DNA of 10,864 nucleotides from an uncultured Oscillospiraceae bacterium (lineage in GTDB: Bacteria; Bacillota; Clostridia; Oscillospirales; Acutalibacteraceae): positions 1 to 10,864 of the forward strand of contig URNF01000064.1 in NCBI GenBank assembly GCA_900549155.1, read 5' to 3'. The translations under genes were made by a program, and so were the position numbers. Under the pieces are notes generated by a model. The model saw only the letters and a program-made list of their open reading frames with translations. It made no database searches and had not been told where the DNA came from. Positions 1 through 6,931 of this stretch are shown here, one piece after another. Positions within the stretch are counted from its first letter, which is position 1, and the number at the start of each line of letters is the position of its first letter.

Positions 1-92
1 AAGAATTTCGGACAGACAGAAGAGTGAAAAACCGATTTGGAATAGAATAGTTGATGCCCGAATGAAGATTTATGCTTTTGTGCCCGTCCTCA

Positions 93-503
93 TCACCGCT
101 CTTTTTTCTTGAAGATCACGAGCTTGCTGAAGATATAGTTCGCGAGAATGACGATGATGTTGGCGACGGCCTTCATGAGCACGTCGTTGAAATGCAGGAT
201 GTTCACGAACAGCAGCATCCACGCCCAGTCCAGCACGCCGGTTGCCAAACGACACAGGAAGAAGGACACGACTTCGCGCGTGATCTCCTTTGCGCCCGTC
301 GCCTTGCTGTCAAACACCCATTTGCGGTTGGTGATGTAGGCAAAGGCGACTGCTGCAAACCAGGCGATGATCGTGCTTGCCATGGTGTCGAGGTGCAGCG
401 GATGTGCCAAAAGCCAATAGACCGCCATGTTGACGACGGTGGTGAGTACGCCGAAAACGGCATAGGCGATGAACTGCTTATATTTGATCAGTAAATTTTT
501 CAA
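93..503 (-). CDS. GtrA-family small membrane protein
   Basis: This 136-residue protein belongs to the GtrA family: small four-helix membrane proteins thought to help flip or present undecaprenyl-phosphate-linked sugars. Hydrophobic segments lie at about residues 11-32, 40-58, 79-101 and 107-127. Two family hallmarks are visible: NRKWVFDS at 59-66 after helix 2, and NYIFSKLVIFKK at 122-133 at the end. Length is typical. The start is a TTG at 503; a GGAGG six bases before it supports this, and the next in-frame ATG (residue 26) would remove the first helix. The gene follows the family 2 glycosyltransferase by 12 bases and is the last of a three-gene operon, so it probably acts on the lipid-linked sugar made by that enzyme. 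The family call is firm; the sugar is unknown. Confidence 0.93.
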   Translation of the reverse strand: MKNLLIKYKQFIAYAVFGVLTTVVNMAVYWLLAHPLHLDTMASTIIAWFAAVAFAYITNRKWVFDSKATGAKEITREVVSFFLCRLATGVLDWAWMLLFVNILHFNDVLMKAVANIIVILANYIFSKLVIFKKKER

Positions 504-509
504 TGTCTG

Positions 510-514
510 CCTCC
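510..514 (-). promoter_or_regulatory. Ribosome binding site fixing a TTG start for the GtrA gene
   Basis: On the minus strand GGAGG stands six bases before the TTG at 503-501, in the 12-base gap after the glycosyltransferase stop codon (518-516). It is the reason for choosing the TTG over the first internal ATG. Confidence 0.75.
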
Positions 515-515
515 G

Positions 516-1235
516 TCAATCGTTGATGGCTTTTTTCAGCCGACGGAAATCGCCGAGCGCTTTCCAGCCGATCTTGACGATCTTCTTAATGTTGATGGAA
601 TTGGTGCCGCCCTGGCGCGGACGGAAGGTCACGTGCTCAAAATGCAGCTTTTCATGGAAATAGGCAAAATAGGTCGTGAACATGATGTTGGGCAGATTGA
701 AATCTGCGGGCAGCTTGCCGATATACCGCGCGACCAGTTCCTTTTTCATGAGACGGAACGGGGCGTTGGCATCCGGCACCTTGACGCCGAAATACAGCTT
801 CAAAAGGAAACACACCGTTCTCTCCACAAACTTGCGCGAAGAGCCGTCCTCTCTTTCCGAGCGGTTGCCGAGGATGGCGTCATACTGCTCCCGCATATCC
901 CAAAACGCTTCAAATTCCGCAGGATTCGTCTGTCCGTCCGAGTCGGTCTGGAAGATCCAGTCGGCGTTGTGCTCAATGGCATAGCGGTAGCCGTAAAGGA
1001 CGGTGGCGCCGTGCCCGCCGTTGGGCTTCGTCAGCGGCTCCAAAAGCGGTCTGCCCTCCTGCAGCTTTTGAAGCAGGGCATAGGTGTTGTCGCGGCTGCC
1101 GTCGTCGATGATGACAAGGCGGGAGCTGCCGTCGCCGTTGTGCGCTTCCACAACGGGATACCAGTCCTGCACCAGCTGCTCCACGTTTTTGGATTCGTTA
1201 TAGGCGGGGACGACGATGTACAGTGTTTCACTCAT
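516..1235 (-). CDS. Family 2 glycosyltransferase (polyprenyl-phosphate sugar transferase, DPM1/GtrB-like)
   Basis: This 239-residue enzyme has a GT-A fold of the GT2 family, closest in layout to dolichyl- or undecaprenyl-phosphate glycosyltransferases. Visible motifs are VVPAYNES near the N-terminus (residues 8-15), the nucleotide-binding IDDGSRDNT (43-51), the metal-binding TDSDGQ (97-102), the NAPFRL segment (157-162) typical of this subgroup, and QGGTNSIN (208-215). It lacks the two C-terminal membrane helices of classical GtrB, so it is probably a soluble or peripheral enzyme on the cytoplasmic face. The ATG at 1235 is chosen over an upstream in-frame start because AAGGAG lies nine bases before it and the N-terminus then begins at the first beta strand. 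Its ATG overlaps the stop of the upstream gene (ATGA), which suggests translational coupling. The donor sugar cannot be read from the sequence. Confidence 0.92.
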   Translation of the reverse strand: MSETLYIVVPAYNESKNVEQLVQDWYPVVEAHNGDGSSRLVIIDDGSRDNTYALLQKLQEGRPLLEPLTKPNGGHGATVLYGYRYAIEHNADWIFQTDSDGQTNPAEFEAFWDMREQYDAILGNRSEREDGSSRKFVERTVCFLLKLYFGVKVPDANAPFRLMKKELVARYIGKLPADFNLPNIMFTTYFAYFHEKLHFEHVTFRPRQGGTNSINIKKIVKIGWKALGDFRRLKKAIND

Positions 1236-2800
1236 TTTTTTAATCTCCTTTGTATAACTTTGAAGAAACGGTACAGCCCACAGGCTGCCAAAATGCAAAG
1301 ATAGGGGGTGATAAGGCATTTATAGCGGCTTTGCGCTTCCGACAGCATAATGACGCAGAAGTAGCCGAACACGATCAGCATCAGCAGCTCGGTGTCATAG
1401 CAAAATGTGCCGCTCTTTTTACATCGGCGGAAATAAAGCGCGCCGCCGATCGCCGAGAAGGCGATGAGCAAAATATAGAAAAGCTGTGCGGTGGCTTCCA
1501 GTCCGCCGTTTGTATAGCGATAGACCGCTTTTTCGAGCGTGGAATCGGGTTTCAGTCCGATCTGTGTGTTGAAATACCACACGGGGATGGTGTCATCCTG
1601 CCAGGCGTGCACAAACTTTTTGTAGAAAAGGGCGGGGATGCGGTCGGGATGCTGTTTCCAGTCGTCCCGCAAAAGCGAAAGCGCATAGGTCTTTGCTTCT
1701 GCCGCATCCATGCCGTTTTCGAGATAGCGCTTGTAGTATTGCCGCGACAGGTTGCCGATGTAGATCTGTCCCTCTCCCTCGGTGTTCAGTCCGACAAGGA
1801 GAAAATGCGGCATGGATGCGCCGGGATCCAGCTTGACGCCATAGGTCTTTTCTGTGTTTTTGAGAATGGCGGCAGAGGTGATGCGGTAGCCGACAAAGAC
1901 GACCAAAACAGCACAAAGGGCGGCAAGCAGCCGCTTGCCGAGCACCTTGCCCTCGCTCCGTTTGAAAGCGGAAAGCGGCGCGGCAAAGCCGACCATGGCA
2001 AAGGCAAGCAGGATAACAACGGCAAAGGTCTTGAACGACGAGCCGATACCGAGCAGGATGCCCGCCGCAGCGGCGAGAGCAAGGCGCGCCCCGCTTTTGA
2101 CGGCGGAGAATTTCACGAGACAGTAAAGCCCCGCCGTGTTGAACAAAACGGTCAGAAATTCCGGCGTGCCGACTGCGTTGTAGACAATGTTGGCGGGCAT
2201 GAGCGCAAACAGCAGCCCTGCCGCGACCGCAATATGCCGATTTTTCGCGACCGCCTGCGCCAGCAGGAAAATGAGCGACGCCGTGAGCGAGCTGCACAGA
2301 ATGTTGAGACAGGGGATGAAAATATACCGATCGCCGAAAACGGCAATGGACAGCCGCTCAAACAGCGAAAAATTCAGATATGCCGGGAACAGCGTGTAGT
2401 AATCAAGGTGCCCTTCCGTGTCGCCGTGCGCCATTCTCCAGGAACGCCAAAAATCGCTGAACGGCGCGATATCCTCGCGAAAAAGATAGATCGGCAGAAA
2501 CCGCACGACGGCGGCGACTGCAAAAACACCGAGACACAGCAGCACGGTCACAAGGCGCGCGTCGAGCTTTTTCGTTTGCAGCCATCGGACAAAAAACAGC
2601 ACCGCCGCGATGAAAGCGACAATAAGCAGAAAGCCGAGCGCACCGACGAGCTTGTTGCCGATCGCAAAGAAATGCCGCGAAGCCACCAGTACGGCAGCAC
2701 CGAGCGGCAGCACAATAAACAGTGCATTGAAAAAATGCACCAAAAAATCCGTGATCCTTTTGGCGGGCGCAGCACGTCCGCACATTTGCGTCTCCCCCAT
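1232..2800 (-). CDS. Multi-pass GT-C-like glycosyltransferase membrane protein
   Basis: A 522-residue integral membrane protein with about a dozen hydrophobic segments. Its plan fits GT-C glycosyltransferases of the PMT/ArnT/GT39 type, which take sugars from polyprenyl-phosphate carriers outside the membrane. After the first helices there is an acidic loop, REDIAPFSDFWRSW (about 108-121), where Asp116 would be the catalytic or metal-binding candidate. A long extracytoplasmic stretch at roughly 315-430 precedes the last helices, and an EAQSRYKCLITP segment (about 488-499) resembles the conserved Arg-Tyr motif near the end of such enzymes. It is first in the operon with the GT2 enzyme and the GtrA protein. 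ATG 2800 has AGGGG six bases upstream; ATG 2785 (five residues shorter) has GGGGGAG and is an equal alternative. The general class is likely; acceptor and sugar are unknown. Confidence 0.8.
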   Translation of the reverse strand: MGETQMCGRAAPAKRITDFLVHFFNALFIVLPLGAAVLVASRHFFAIGNKLVGALGFLLIVAFIAAVLFFVRWLQTKKLDARLVTVLLCLGVFAVAAVVRFLPIYLFREDIAPFSDFWRSWRMAHGDTEGHLDYYTLFPAYLNFSLFERLSIAVFGDRYIFIPCLNILCSSLTASLIFLLAQAVAKNRHIAVAAGLLFALMPANIVYNAVGTPEFLTVLFNTAGLYCLVKFSAVKSGARLALAAAAGILLGIGSSFKTFAVVILLAFAMVGFAAPLSAFKRSEGKVLGKRLLAALCAVLVVFVGYRITSAAILKNTEKTYGVKLDPGASMPHFLLVGLNTEGEGQIYIGNLSRQYYKRYLENGMDAAEAKTYALSLLRDDWKQHPDRIPALFYKKFVHAWQDDTIPVWYFNTQIGLKPDSTLEKAVYRYTNGGLEATAQLFYILLIAFSAIGGALYFRRCKKSGTFCYDTELLMLIVFGYFCVIMLSEAQSRYKCLITPYLCILAACGLYRFFKVIQRRLKK

Positions 2801-2821
2801 TGTTTCCCCTCACAGCGCGCC

Positions 2822-2837
2822 GTATAGTGTCTACATT
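2822..2837. promoter_or_regulatory. Putative operator A (ATAGTGT-type motif)
   Basis: Positions 2824-2837 read ATAGTGTCTACATT on the plus strand. This matches site B (3217-3230) at 13 of 14 bases. It is an imperfect dyad, GTA...TAC, at 2822-2834. It overlaps the -10 box and expected start point of the leftward glycosylation operon promoter, a position where a bound repressor would block initiation. Binding by the nearby XRE protein is an inference. Confidence 0.5.
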
Positions 2838-2863
2838 CTACCACATTTCGACGGATAAAGCAA
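2835..2863 (-). promoter_or_regulatory. Promoter of the glycosylation operon
   Basis: On the minus strand TTGCTT (2863-2858) and TAGAAT (2840-2835) are separated by 17 bases. The expected start point is near 2828, giving a leader of about 28 bases before ATG 2800. The -10 box matches the consensus at five of six bases, the -35 box at three. Confidence 0.6.
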
Positions 2864-2867
2864 CAGC

Positions 2868-2903
2868 AAAAAGCACGCTTTGCAAAGAAAGGCGTGCTTT
2901 TTT
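2868..2903 (-). terminator. Rho-independent terminator after the XRE gene
   Basis: AAAAAGCACGC (2868-2878) pairs perfectly with GCGTGCTTTTT (2892-2902) around a 13-base loop. On the minus strand the stem ends in a run of five T, just after the XRE stop codon at 2912-2910. It insulates the glycosylation promoter from the upstream gene. Confidence 0.8.
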
Positions 2904-2909
2904 GTCGTG

Positions 2910-3191
2910 TCAGGGAGTGTCTGACATTTCCGCCTGTGAGGGGGCGTCCTCAACGGACAGCAGCGCCGACAACGGCACCTCCAGTGTCCGGCAGAAAATG
3001 ACCAGATCGATGTCGGTGACAAACCGCTCGCCGTTTTCCACGCGGCGGATGAAATAGTGATCCACATCAAACCCCAAAAGCTGCATCCTTTCTGCCAGCT
3101 TGCGCTGGGAATAGCCCTTTTGCCTGCGCAGGGCGGCGATGCGCTCGCCGCAAAGATTGTTTTTTCCGTTTGCTGCCTTGATCTTGAACAT
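2910..3191 (-). CDS. XRE-family HTH transcriptional regulator
   Basis: A 93-residue protein made almost entirely of one Cro/CI-type helix-turn-helix domain (residues 13-80). Helices 2 and 3 are seen in GYSQRKLAERMQ (26-37) and HYFIRRVENGERF (45-57), the latter being the recognition helix followed by the usual ENG turn. The last dozen residues are polar and acidic and carry no added domain, so no ligand or protease module is visible. The ATG at 3191 has GAGG nine bases upstream. It is divergent from the zinc-ribbon membrane gene at 3319. Related motifs lie on both sides of the rightward promoter, and a third lies at the promoter of the operon downstream of this gene. Autoregulation and repression of both neighbours are therefore likely, but inferred. 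Confidence 0.9.
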   Translation of the reverse strand: MFKIKAANGKNNLCGERIAALRRQKGYSQRKLAERMQLLGFDVDHYFIRRVENGERFVTDIDLVIFCRTLEVPLSALLSVEDAPSQAEMSDTP

Positions 3192-3212
3192 AGAAAATCG
3201 CCTCTTTTTTTG

Positions 3213-3231
3213 TTGAATAGTGTTTACATTT
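3213..3231. promoter_or_regulatory. Putative operator B (ATAGTGT-type motif)
   Basis: The sequence TGAATAGTGTTTACATT lies over the -35 box (TTTACA, 3223-3228) of the rightward promoter. It shares 13 of 14 core bases with operator A. Its core begins 52 bases, about five helical turns, before that of operator C. Part of the match is the -35 box itself, which lowers the certainty. Confidence 0.5.
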
Positions 3232-3251
3232 CTGTCATTGTATGCTATAAT
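3223..3251 (+). promoter_or_regulatory. Promoter of the zinc-ribbon membrane protein genes
   Basis: TTTACA (3223-3228), a 17-base spacer, and a perfect TATAAT (3246-3251) preceded by an extended TGC. The start point is expected near 3258, giving a leader of about 60 bases. As written this is one of the strongest promoters in the window, consistent with a need for repression. A divergent promoter for the XRE gene must lie in the same interval; TACAAT at 3242-3237 is a candidate -10 box but has no convincing -35. Confidence 0.75.
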
Positions 3252-3263
3252 CGCCCTGTAATT

Positions 3264-3280
3264 GGTGAATAGTGTTCAAC
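3264..3280. promoter_or_regulatory. Putative operator C (ATAGTGT-type motif)
   Basis: The sequence GGTGAATAGTGTTCAAC lies just downstream of the expected start point of the rightward promoter. Its centre GAATAGTGTTC (3267-3277) is a near-palindrome. It shares the 10-base string GAATAGTGTT with operator B. Confidence 0.5.
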
Positions 3281-3318
3281 AACAAAAGAGGATGTATGCC
3301 CATCGGAGGGGATTTTTT

Positions 3319-4254
3319 ATGGAGATGCCGCTGCTGATTTGCCGCTGCTGCGGCGGGGAGCTGCGCATAGACGAGGCGCGCGAGCAGATCGTCTGCGACT
3401 ATTGCGGGGAGCAATGGGGGCTGGCAGCGCTGCTTGCCGACACGCCGCCGCTGCGCGGGGGCGAGGAGGAGCCGCTGCACACGGAAATGCAGATCTATTA
3501 TTATGCCGTCAAGCGGCTGCATGCGTCCCGCACGGTGGAAGACTGTGTGCGGCTGGCGGCGGATTTTGAAACCACGCAGGAGCTGCCCGACAGCGAAGCG
3601 CTGCTTGCCCGCTGCCGTGAAAAGGCGGCACGGCTGCAAAAGGAGCGATTGTATCTGGGGGCGCTGGCGCGGATGCACAGCACGCGCCCGGAGGAAGCGG
3701 CGCAGGCGGTTTCGTGGTTGCGGCAGCTCGGCGACTATAAGGACGCGGCAGCAAAATGCGCAGAAGCGGAGCATTTTCTGCGCGCGGCGCAAAAAAAGCG
3801 CGCCGCGAAAAAGCGAAGGCGCGTTTTGTTGGTGTCGCTGCTGACGGCGGTCGTACTGCTGTTTTCGTTGGCGAACAGCTGGAGCTATGCGGCGGCGCGG
3901 CTGTCCGTCTGCATCACGCCCGACACGGAGAATTTCATCACCGAGGCATATGGCGATTTTGTGTTTCATTTTGCGGTGACGGTGGAAAACCGCGGGGTGC
4001 GGGACATCGAGGGCTTTGCTGCCGAGGTGGCCATGGAAAACGAGCAGGGAGAGATTTTGGCGAGTGCTACGCTGCGCCCCGTCGTCGGCACGATTGCGGT
4101 CATGCGCGCCGGGGAGCGGCAGCTGCTTTCATGGACACTGCAGGTCGACGACGGCGAGACCGCCCGCCGCCTGGCGGACAACGCTGCGACGATGCAGGTG
4201 CGCGTCACCGTCCGACAGATCACCTACACAAGCGGGAGGATCAAAAATTATTAG
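3319..4254 (+). CDS. Zinc-ribbon membrane protein with helical repeats and an extracytoplasmic domain
   Basis: A 311-residue protein in four parts. Residues 1-35 form a zinc ribbon (Cys8-x2-Cys11 and Cys26-x2-Cys29). Residues 55-160 are charged and helical with two related repeats; the second carries LGDYKDAAAKCAEA (137-150), a motif often seen in tetratricopeptide-like repeats of Firmicutes zinc-ribbon proteins. A basic stretch, KKRAAKKRRR (159-168), precedes one membrane helix (about 169-190), placing the N-terminal part in the cytoplasm. Residues 195-311 form a beta-rich outer domain whose ENRG...DIEGF pattern recalls FxLYD-like domains. The start at ATG 3319 follows GGAGGG with eight bases between; an earlier in-frame TTG at 3262 lies almost at the transcription start and is rejected. 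No enzymatic motif is seen. The role is unknown; a sensor or scaffold across the membrane would fit. Confidence 0.82.
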   Translation: MEMPLLICRCCGGELRIDEAREQIVCDYCGEQWGLAALLADTPPLRGGEEEPLHTEMQIYYYAVKRLHASRTVEDCVRLAADFETTQELPDSEALLARCREKAARLQKERLYLGALARMHSTRPEEAAQAVSWLRQLGDYKDAAAKCAEAEHFLRAAQKKRAAKKRRRVLLVSLLTAVVLLFSLANSWSYAAARLSVCITPDTENFITEAYGDFVFHFAVTVENRGVRDIEGFAAEVAMENEQGEILASATLRPVVGTIAVMRAGERQLLSWTLQVDDGETARRLADNAATMQVRVTVRQITYTSGRIKNY

Positions 4255-4318
4255 CGGCAGCATAGCGCGCCGCTGTGGAAATAGATGCAAAATCAAAAGG
4301 AAATGAGGAGAGTACATC

Positions 4319-4864
4319 ATGGCAGACAAAAAAATGACGCTTATCGAAAAGGTGAAGCACTTTGTGAACGAGCCGGTAAAGAGCATGGAAGAGGCAAACG
4401 AGCGGCGCAAAAAGGTGCTCAAGGTGCTTTTCATCACGCTTGCGGTGCAGCTTGCGCTGGGGCTCATCGGCATGCTGGCAGAGCCGCTCGCGGCGATCGT
4501 GAGCATCGTCACGCTTCCCTGCGGCTTCATCGTGTTGGGGTGTTTGATCCTGCTGCTCATCTTGCACAAGCAGAAAGCAAAATTTCGGGAACAGCAGTGC
4601 CCCAACTGCAAGGCGCGCATCACCTACGGCGACAATGTGCGGCAAACGGTGCTGAAGGAATATGTCACAAGAACGCAAAACAAAAACGGCACCGTACGCA
4701 AGGAATACACCCGCGTGCAGTTTGACTGCCGCTGCCAGGCGTGCGGCACCGAAAAGACCATTGTCCACGATTTCTGCACAGGGGTCGTGACGGTGGGCGG
4801 ATCGGGCACTGCAAACAGCGAGGACCGCAAGCTGGACACCGAGATCTTCCTGTGGTGGATGTGA
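4319..4864 (+). CDS. Two-helix membrane protein with C-terminal zinc ribbon
   Basis: A 181-residue protein of unknown function. A charged amphipathic N-terminus (1-33) precedes two hydrophobic helices (about 34-53 and 57-82). After these comes a split zinc ribbon: Cys94-x2-Cys97, a 30-residue basic insert (111-131), then Cys139-x2-Cys142, with Cys137 and Cys153 nearby. With two helices, both ends should lie on the same side, most likely the cytoplasm. TGAGGAGA stands seven bases before ATG 4319. The gene starts 64 bases after the preceding zinc-ribbon gene with no terminator or clear promoter between them, so the two are probably co-transcribed and may act together. It ends before a bidirectional terminator facing the TPM operon. 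I recognise the zinc ribbon, not a named family. Confidence 0.8.
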   Translation: MADKKMTLIEKVKHFVNEPVKSMEEANERRKKVLKVLFITLAVQLALGLIGMLAEPLAAIVSIVTLPCGFIVLGCLILLLILHKQKAKFREQQCPNCKARITYGDNVRQTVLKEYVTRTQNKNGTVRKEYTRVQFDCRCQACGTEKTIVHDFCTGVVTVGGSGTANSEDRKLDTEIFLWWM

Positions 4865-4912
4865 TTTAATGAATAATGAAGCCGCTGCGCTGTTGAAAAA
4901 TGAAAAATGAGG

Positions 4913-4955
4913 GTCGGTTGTGTGATTGCCATATCGTCTTTGGCGAATAACCGAC
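4913..4955. repeat. Two-part inverted repeat of unknown role
   Basis: GTCGGTT (4913-4919) pairs with AACCGAC (4949-4955), and inside it GCCA (4928-4931) pairs with TGGC (4941-4944). It lies in the 149-base gap between convergent genes, next to but separate from the terminator, and has no T-run of its own. The region before it (4870-4909) is AT-rich with a short direct repeat, GAAAAAT. It could be a fragment of a dispersed intergenic repeat or simply chance. Confidence 0.35.
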
Positions 4956-5001
4956 AAAAATAAAAAATCCTATCACCCTCGTGATAGGATTTTTTATTTT
5001 T
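4956..5001. terminator. Bidirectional terminator between convergent operons
   Basis: A perfect 21-bp stem (4956-4976 with 4981-5001) has a four-base loop, CCTC. The stem is flanked by an A-rich arm on the left and a T-rich arm on the right, so it works in both directions. It ends the zinc-ribbon pair on the plus strand and the TPM operon on the minus strand. Confidence 0.9.
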
Positions 5002-5013
5002 GCAGTATCTGTC

Positions 5014-5820
5014 TCAGAATTTTCCGCCGCCGCCACCGTGGGTGGTACCGGACGAGGAGACGTGGGTGCTGCTGCCCGAGGAGGAGTTGTCATCGTCCTT
5101 GGGACGTTCGCGGCGATCCACGTGGGTGTAGAGGAACAGGTCGCGGCTTTCGGTGATGTTGAGGCTGCCCGGCTTCACATAGCTGTCTGCCGCCGCCTGC
5201 CGTCGCACCGTTTTCAGCTTGCCGCGCATGATGCCGGTGGCGATGAGCGCGATCACAAAGCCGATGGCGAGCGCGATGAGCAGGTTCATGCCGACGGAAA
5301 AATCGCCTTTGGGCATGTTGTCGCCGTCAAACGGTTCGCCGTTTTCCGCCTGTTCAAAGAAGATGTCGCACTGGTTGGCAAATGTCGTGAACGCGTCGAT
5401 GTAATAGCCGTTGGACAGATCACTCAAAAACTGATCCGCAATATATTCCCGTCCTGCGTCGGTGATGGCATCGATGCCCGCGCCCGTGGTGGAAATATAC
5501 CAGTCGCGCGTTCCCATACAAATGAGGAACAAAACGCCGTCGCGGTTTGCGCCCTGACCGTAGCCGTTTTCATCATAGAAATCGTCGGCATACGCCTGCG
5601 GGGTCTTGCCGTCGAGGGAGTCGGTCGTCACAATGACGATGTCGGCATTGCGGCGTGCGCTCACCTCATCGAGCAGTGCCGCAAGCGTTTCGCTGTCGTC
5701 CGCCGCGAGGATGCCGGCGTTGTCCACAAGGCGCGCGGGCGCTGCCGCAGCGGGCAGCACGGCGCAGACAATCAGCAGCATCGCGCACAAAAGCGCGGAG
5801 ATCGTTTTCATCTTTTTCAT
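5014..5820 (-). CDS. TPM-domain membrane protein (YdjH/YgcG-like)
   Basis: A 268-residue protein with a signal peptide (1-27, ending in an Ala-rich cleavage region) and a TPM domain (about 30-155). The domain starts with the typical LVDNAGIL (31-38) and contains ADIVIVTTDSLDGKTPQAYADDFYD-type strands and the GVLFLI...RDWYISTTGAG core (95-115). A membrane helix follows (about 177-198). The cytoplasmic tail is rich in Ser and Gly and ends in GGGGGKF, as in many clostridial members. TPM domains act outside the membrane; some relatives serve in photosystem II repair, and YdjH of B. subtilis works with YdjG and YdjI in PspA recruitment. ATG 5820 is preferred over an upstream in-frame start because GAGGGGGT lies seven bases before it and the signal peptide then starts properly. 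It is 13 bases from the upstream zinc-ribbon gene. Confidence 0.9.
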   Translation of the reverse strand: MKKMKTISALLCAMLLIVCAVLPAAAAPARLVDNAGILAADDSETLAALLDEVSARRNADIVIVTTDSLDGKTPQAYADDFYDENGYGQGANRDGVLFLICMGTRDWYISTTGAGIDAITDAGREYIADQFLSDLSNGYYIDAFTTFANQCDIFFEQAENGEPFDGDNMPKGDFSVGMNLLIALAIGFVIALIATGIMRGKLKTVRRQAAADSYVKPGSLNITESRDLFLYTHVDRRERPKDDDNSSSGSSTHVSSSGTTHGGGGGKF

Positions 5821-5833
5821 CGTCCGCACCCCC

Positions 5834-6919
5834 TCACAGCAGCCACAGCAGGTAGGACGCGGCAAACGCGACCGCCCCGATGATGCCGGTAAGCCCGAAG
5901 AGCCACCGTCTGTATGCCGCCTTGTCCACCGGCAGATCGCCGACCATTTTGCCCGTTTGCCCGTTCATGGCAAAGGTATACTTTTTGTCCTTCCAGGTCG
6001 TGTTCAAAAGCCACACGGGATACAGCGCATATTTCGCCTTGCCGTTGTGCAGACGGACGCTGCCGCCCTCGGGCGTGACCGAGGTGTAGCCCTGCACCGT
6101 TGCGGCAAAGGCGTCCTCGGTGCTTTTGCGGATGCGCGCGTTGGCGCGGTCGACGCTCTCCTCGGCGGTCACGTCATATTTGTCCGCGAGATAGCCCGCA
6201 AGATACGCCGTCTGAAAATCCACCGCTTCGGCAAAGTTGAACGGCTCGATGGACTCCATGAGATCGTCCGCCATTTTCGACGAACCGTCCACCGGCACCT
6301 GTGCAAAGCCGAGGCTGCCGCCGCGCAGCACCGAGAAAAAGCTCGTCTCGGTGTAGTCATAGTCGCTGTCGCTCCACGTGCGCACGCGGGTGGCACGGTA
6401 GCGGATGTCGGCGTCGGCATCCGCATCGAACAGCCAGAACGGGACATACACCCCTTTGATCTCGTCGATGTGGTTCTCGTCCTTGAACACCTTCGGCAAC
6501 AGCCGCTTGCCGCTGTAGAACTTCGTGAGTGCGTCCTTTGCCGCCTTTTTGTCCAGCTTGAACGGAATGACATAATCGGGCTTCAGTGCGCCGGAAAGCT
6601 GCCCCATCATGACGACGGGGTTGCCGCAGAACGGGCAGGAGGTCGCCGCCGTGTTCTCGTCGCCGACGATCTCGCCGCCGCAGGACTTGCAGACATAGGA
6701 GCGCAGCCCCGATGTCTCGCCGTCCTGCCAGTCGTTGCCGGCAGCGGCGTCCCAGCCCATGTCGTCCGTCTTTTCGTCCTGAAGCTGGGCGTCGTACTCC
6801 TTGAGGGTCTCCATTTCAAATTCCGTATCGCAATACGGGCATTTCATTTTTTGCAGGGCGCTGTCAAACGCGATCGCGCCGCCGCAGCAGGGACATTTAT
6901 ACTCCTGCAATACCGCCAT
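5834..6919 (-). CDS. Membrane-anchored double zinc-ribbon protein (YdjG-like, TFIIB-type ribbon)
   Basis: A 361-residue protein with two zinc ribbons: Cys9-x2-Cys12 with Cys27-x2-Cys30, and Cys77-x2-Cys80 with Cys95-x2-Cys98. They are joined by an acidic linker (40-72). A long alpha/beta domain follows (about 105-320), containing the family features YVIPFKLDKKAA (116-127) and GVYVPFWLFDADADADIRY (157-175). One hydrophobic helix at 340-360 anchors the C-terminus, so the ribbons should face the cytoplasm. Such proteins are often annotated as TFIIB-type zinc ribbon or mislabelled as an RNA polymerase subunit; the closest named relative is YdjG of B. subtilis. AAGGAGGAG precedes ATG 6919. It lies between the SPFH and TPM genes with gaps of 12 and 13 bases, consistent with subunits of one membrane complex. 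Confidence 0.88.
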   Translation of the reverse strand: MAVLQEYKCPCCGGAIAFDSALQKMKCPYCDTEFEMETLKEYDAQLQDEKTDDMGWDAAAGNDWQDGETSGLRSYVCKSCGGEIVGDENTAATSCPFCGNPVVMMGQLSGALKPDYVIPFKLDKKAAKDALTKFYSGKRLLPKVFKDENHIDEIKGVYVPFWLFDADADADIRYRATRVRTWSDSDYDYTETSFFSVLRGGSLGFAQVPVDGSSKMADDLMESIEPFNFAEAVDFQTAYLAGYLADKYDVTAEESVDRANARIRKSTEDAFAATVQGYTSVTPEGGSVRLHNGKAKYALYPVWLLNTTWKDKKYTFAMNGQTGKMVGDLPVDKAAYRRWLFGLTGIIGAVAFAASYLLWLL

Positions 6920-6931
6920 GGGGTCTCCTCC

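Noticed and set aside
1..92. Possible further gene after the GtrA gene at the left edge.
   Set aside because: After the GtrA stop the minus strand has only a seven-codon frame and no ribosome site; nothing can be supported in this short edge piece.
1250..2827. A 525-codon open frame on the plus strand.
   Set aside because: It is opposite the membrane glycosyltransferase gene. The predicted protein is low-complexity and charged, with no domain, and has no ribosome site or promoter of its own.
3262..3318. Upstream TTG start adding 19 residues to the zinc-ribbon gene at 3319.
   Set aside because: The TTG is almost at the predicted transcription start with no ribosome site, while ATG 3319 has GGAGGG at a good spacing and begins next to the zinc ribbon.
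2910..4864. Toxin-antitoxin or phage-defence module, given the XRE gene divergent from unknown genes.
   Set aside because: Neither downstream protein shows nuclease, kinase or other toxin motifs; both are membrane proteins with zinc ribbons and are larger than typical toxins.
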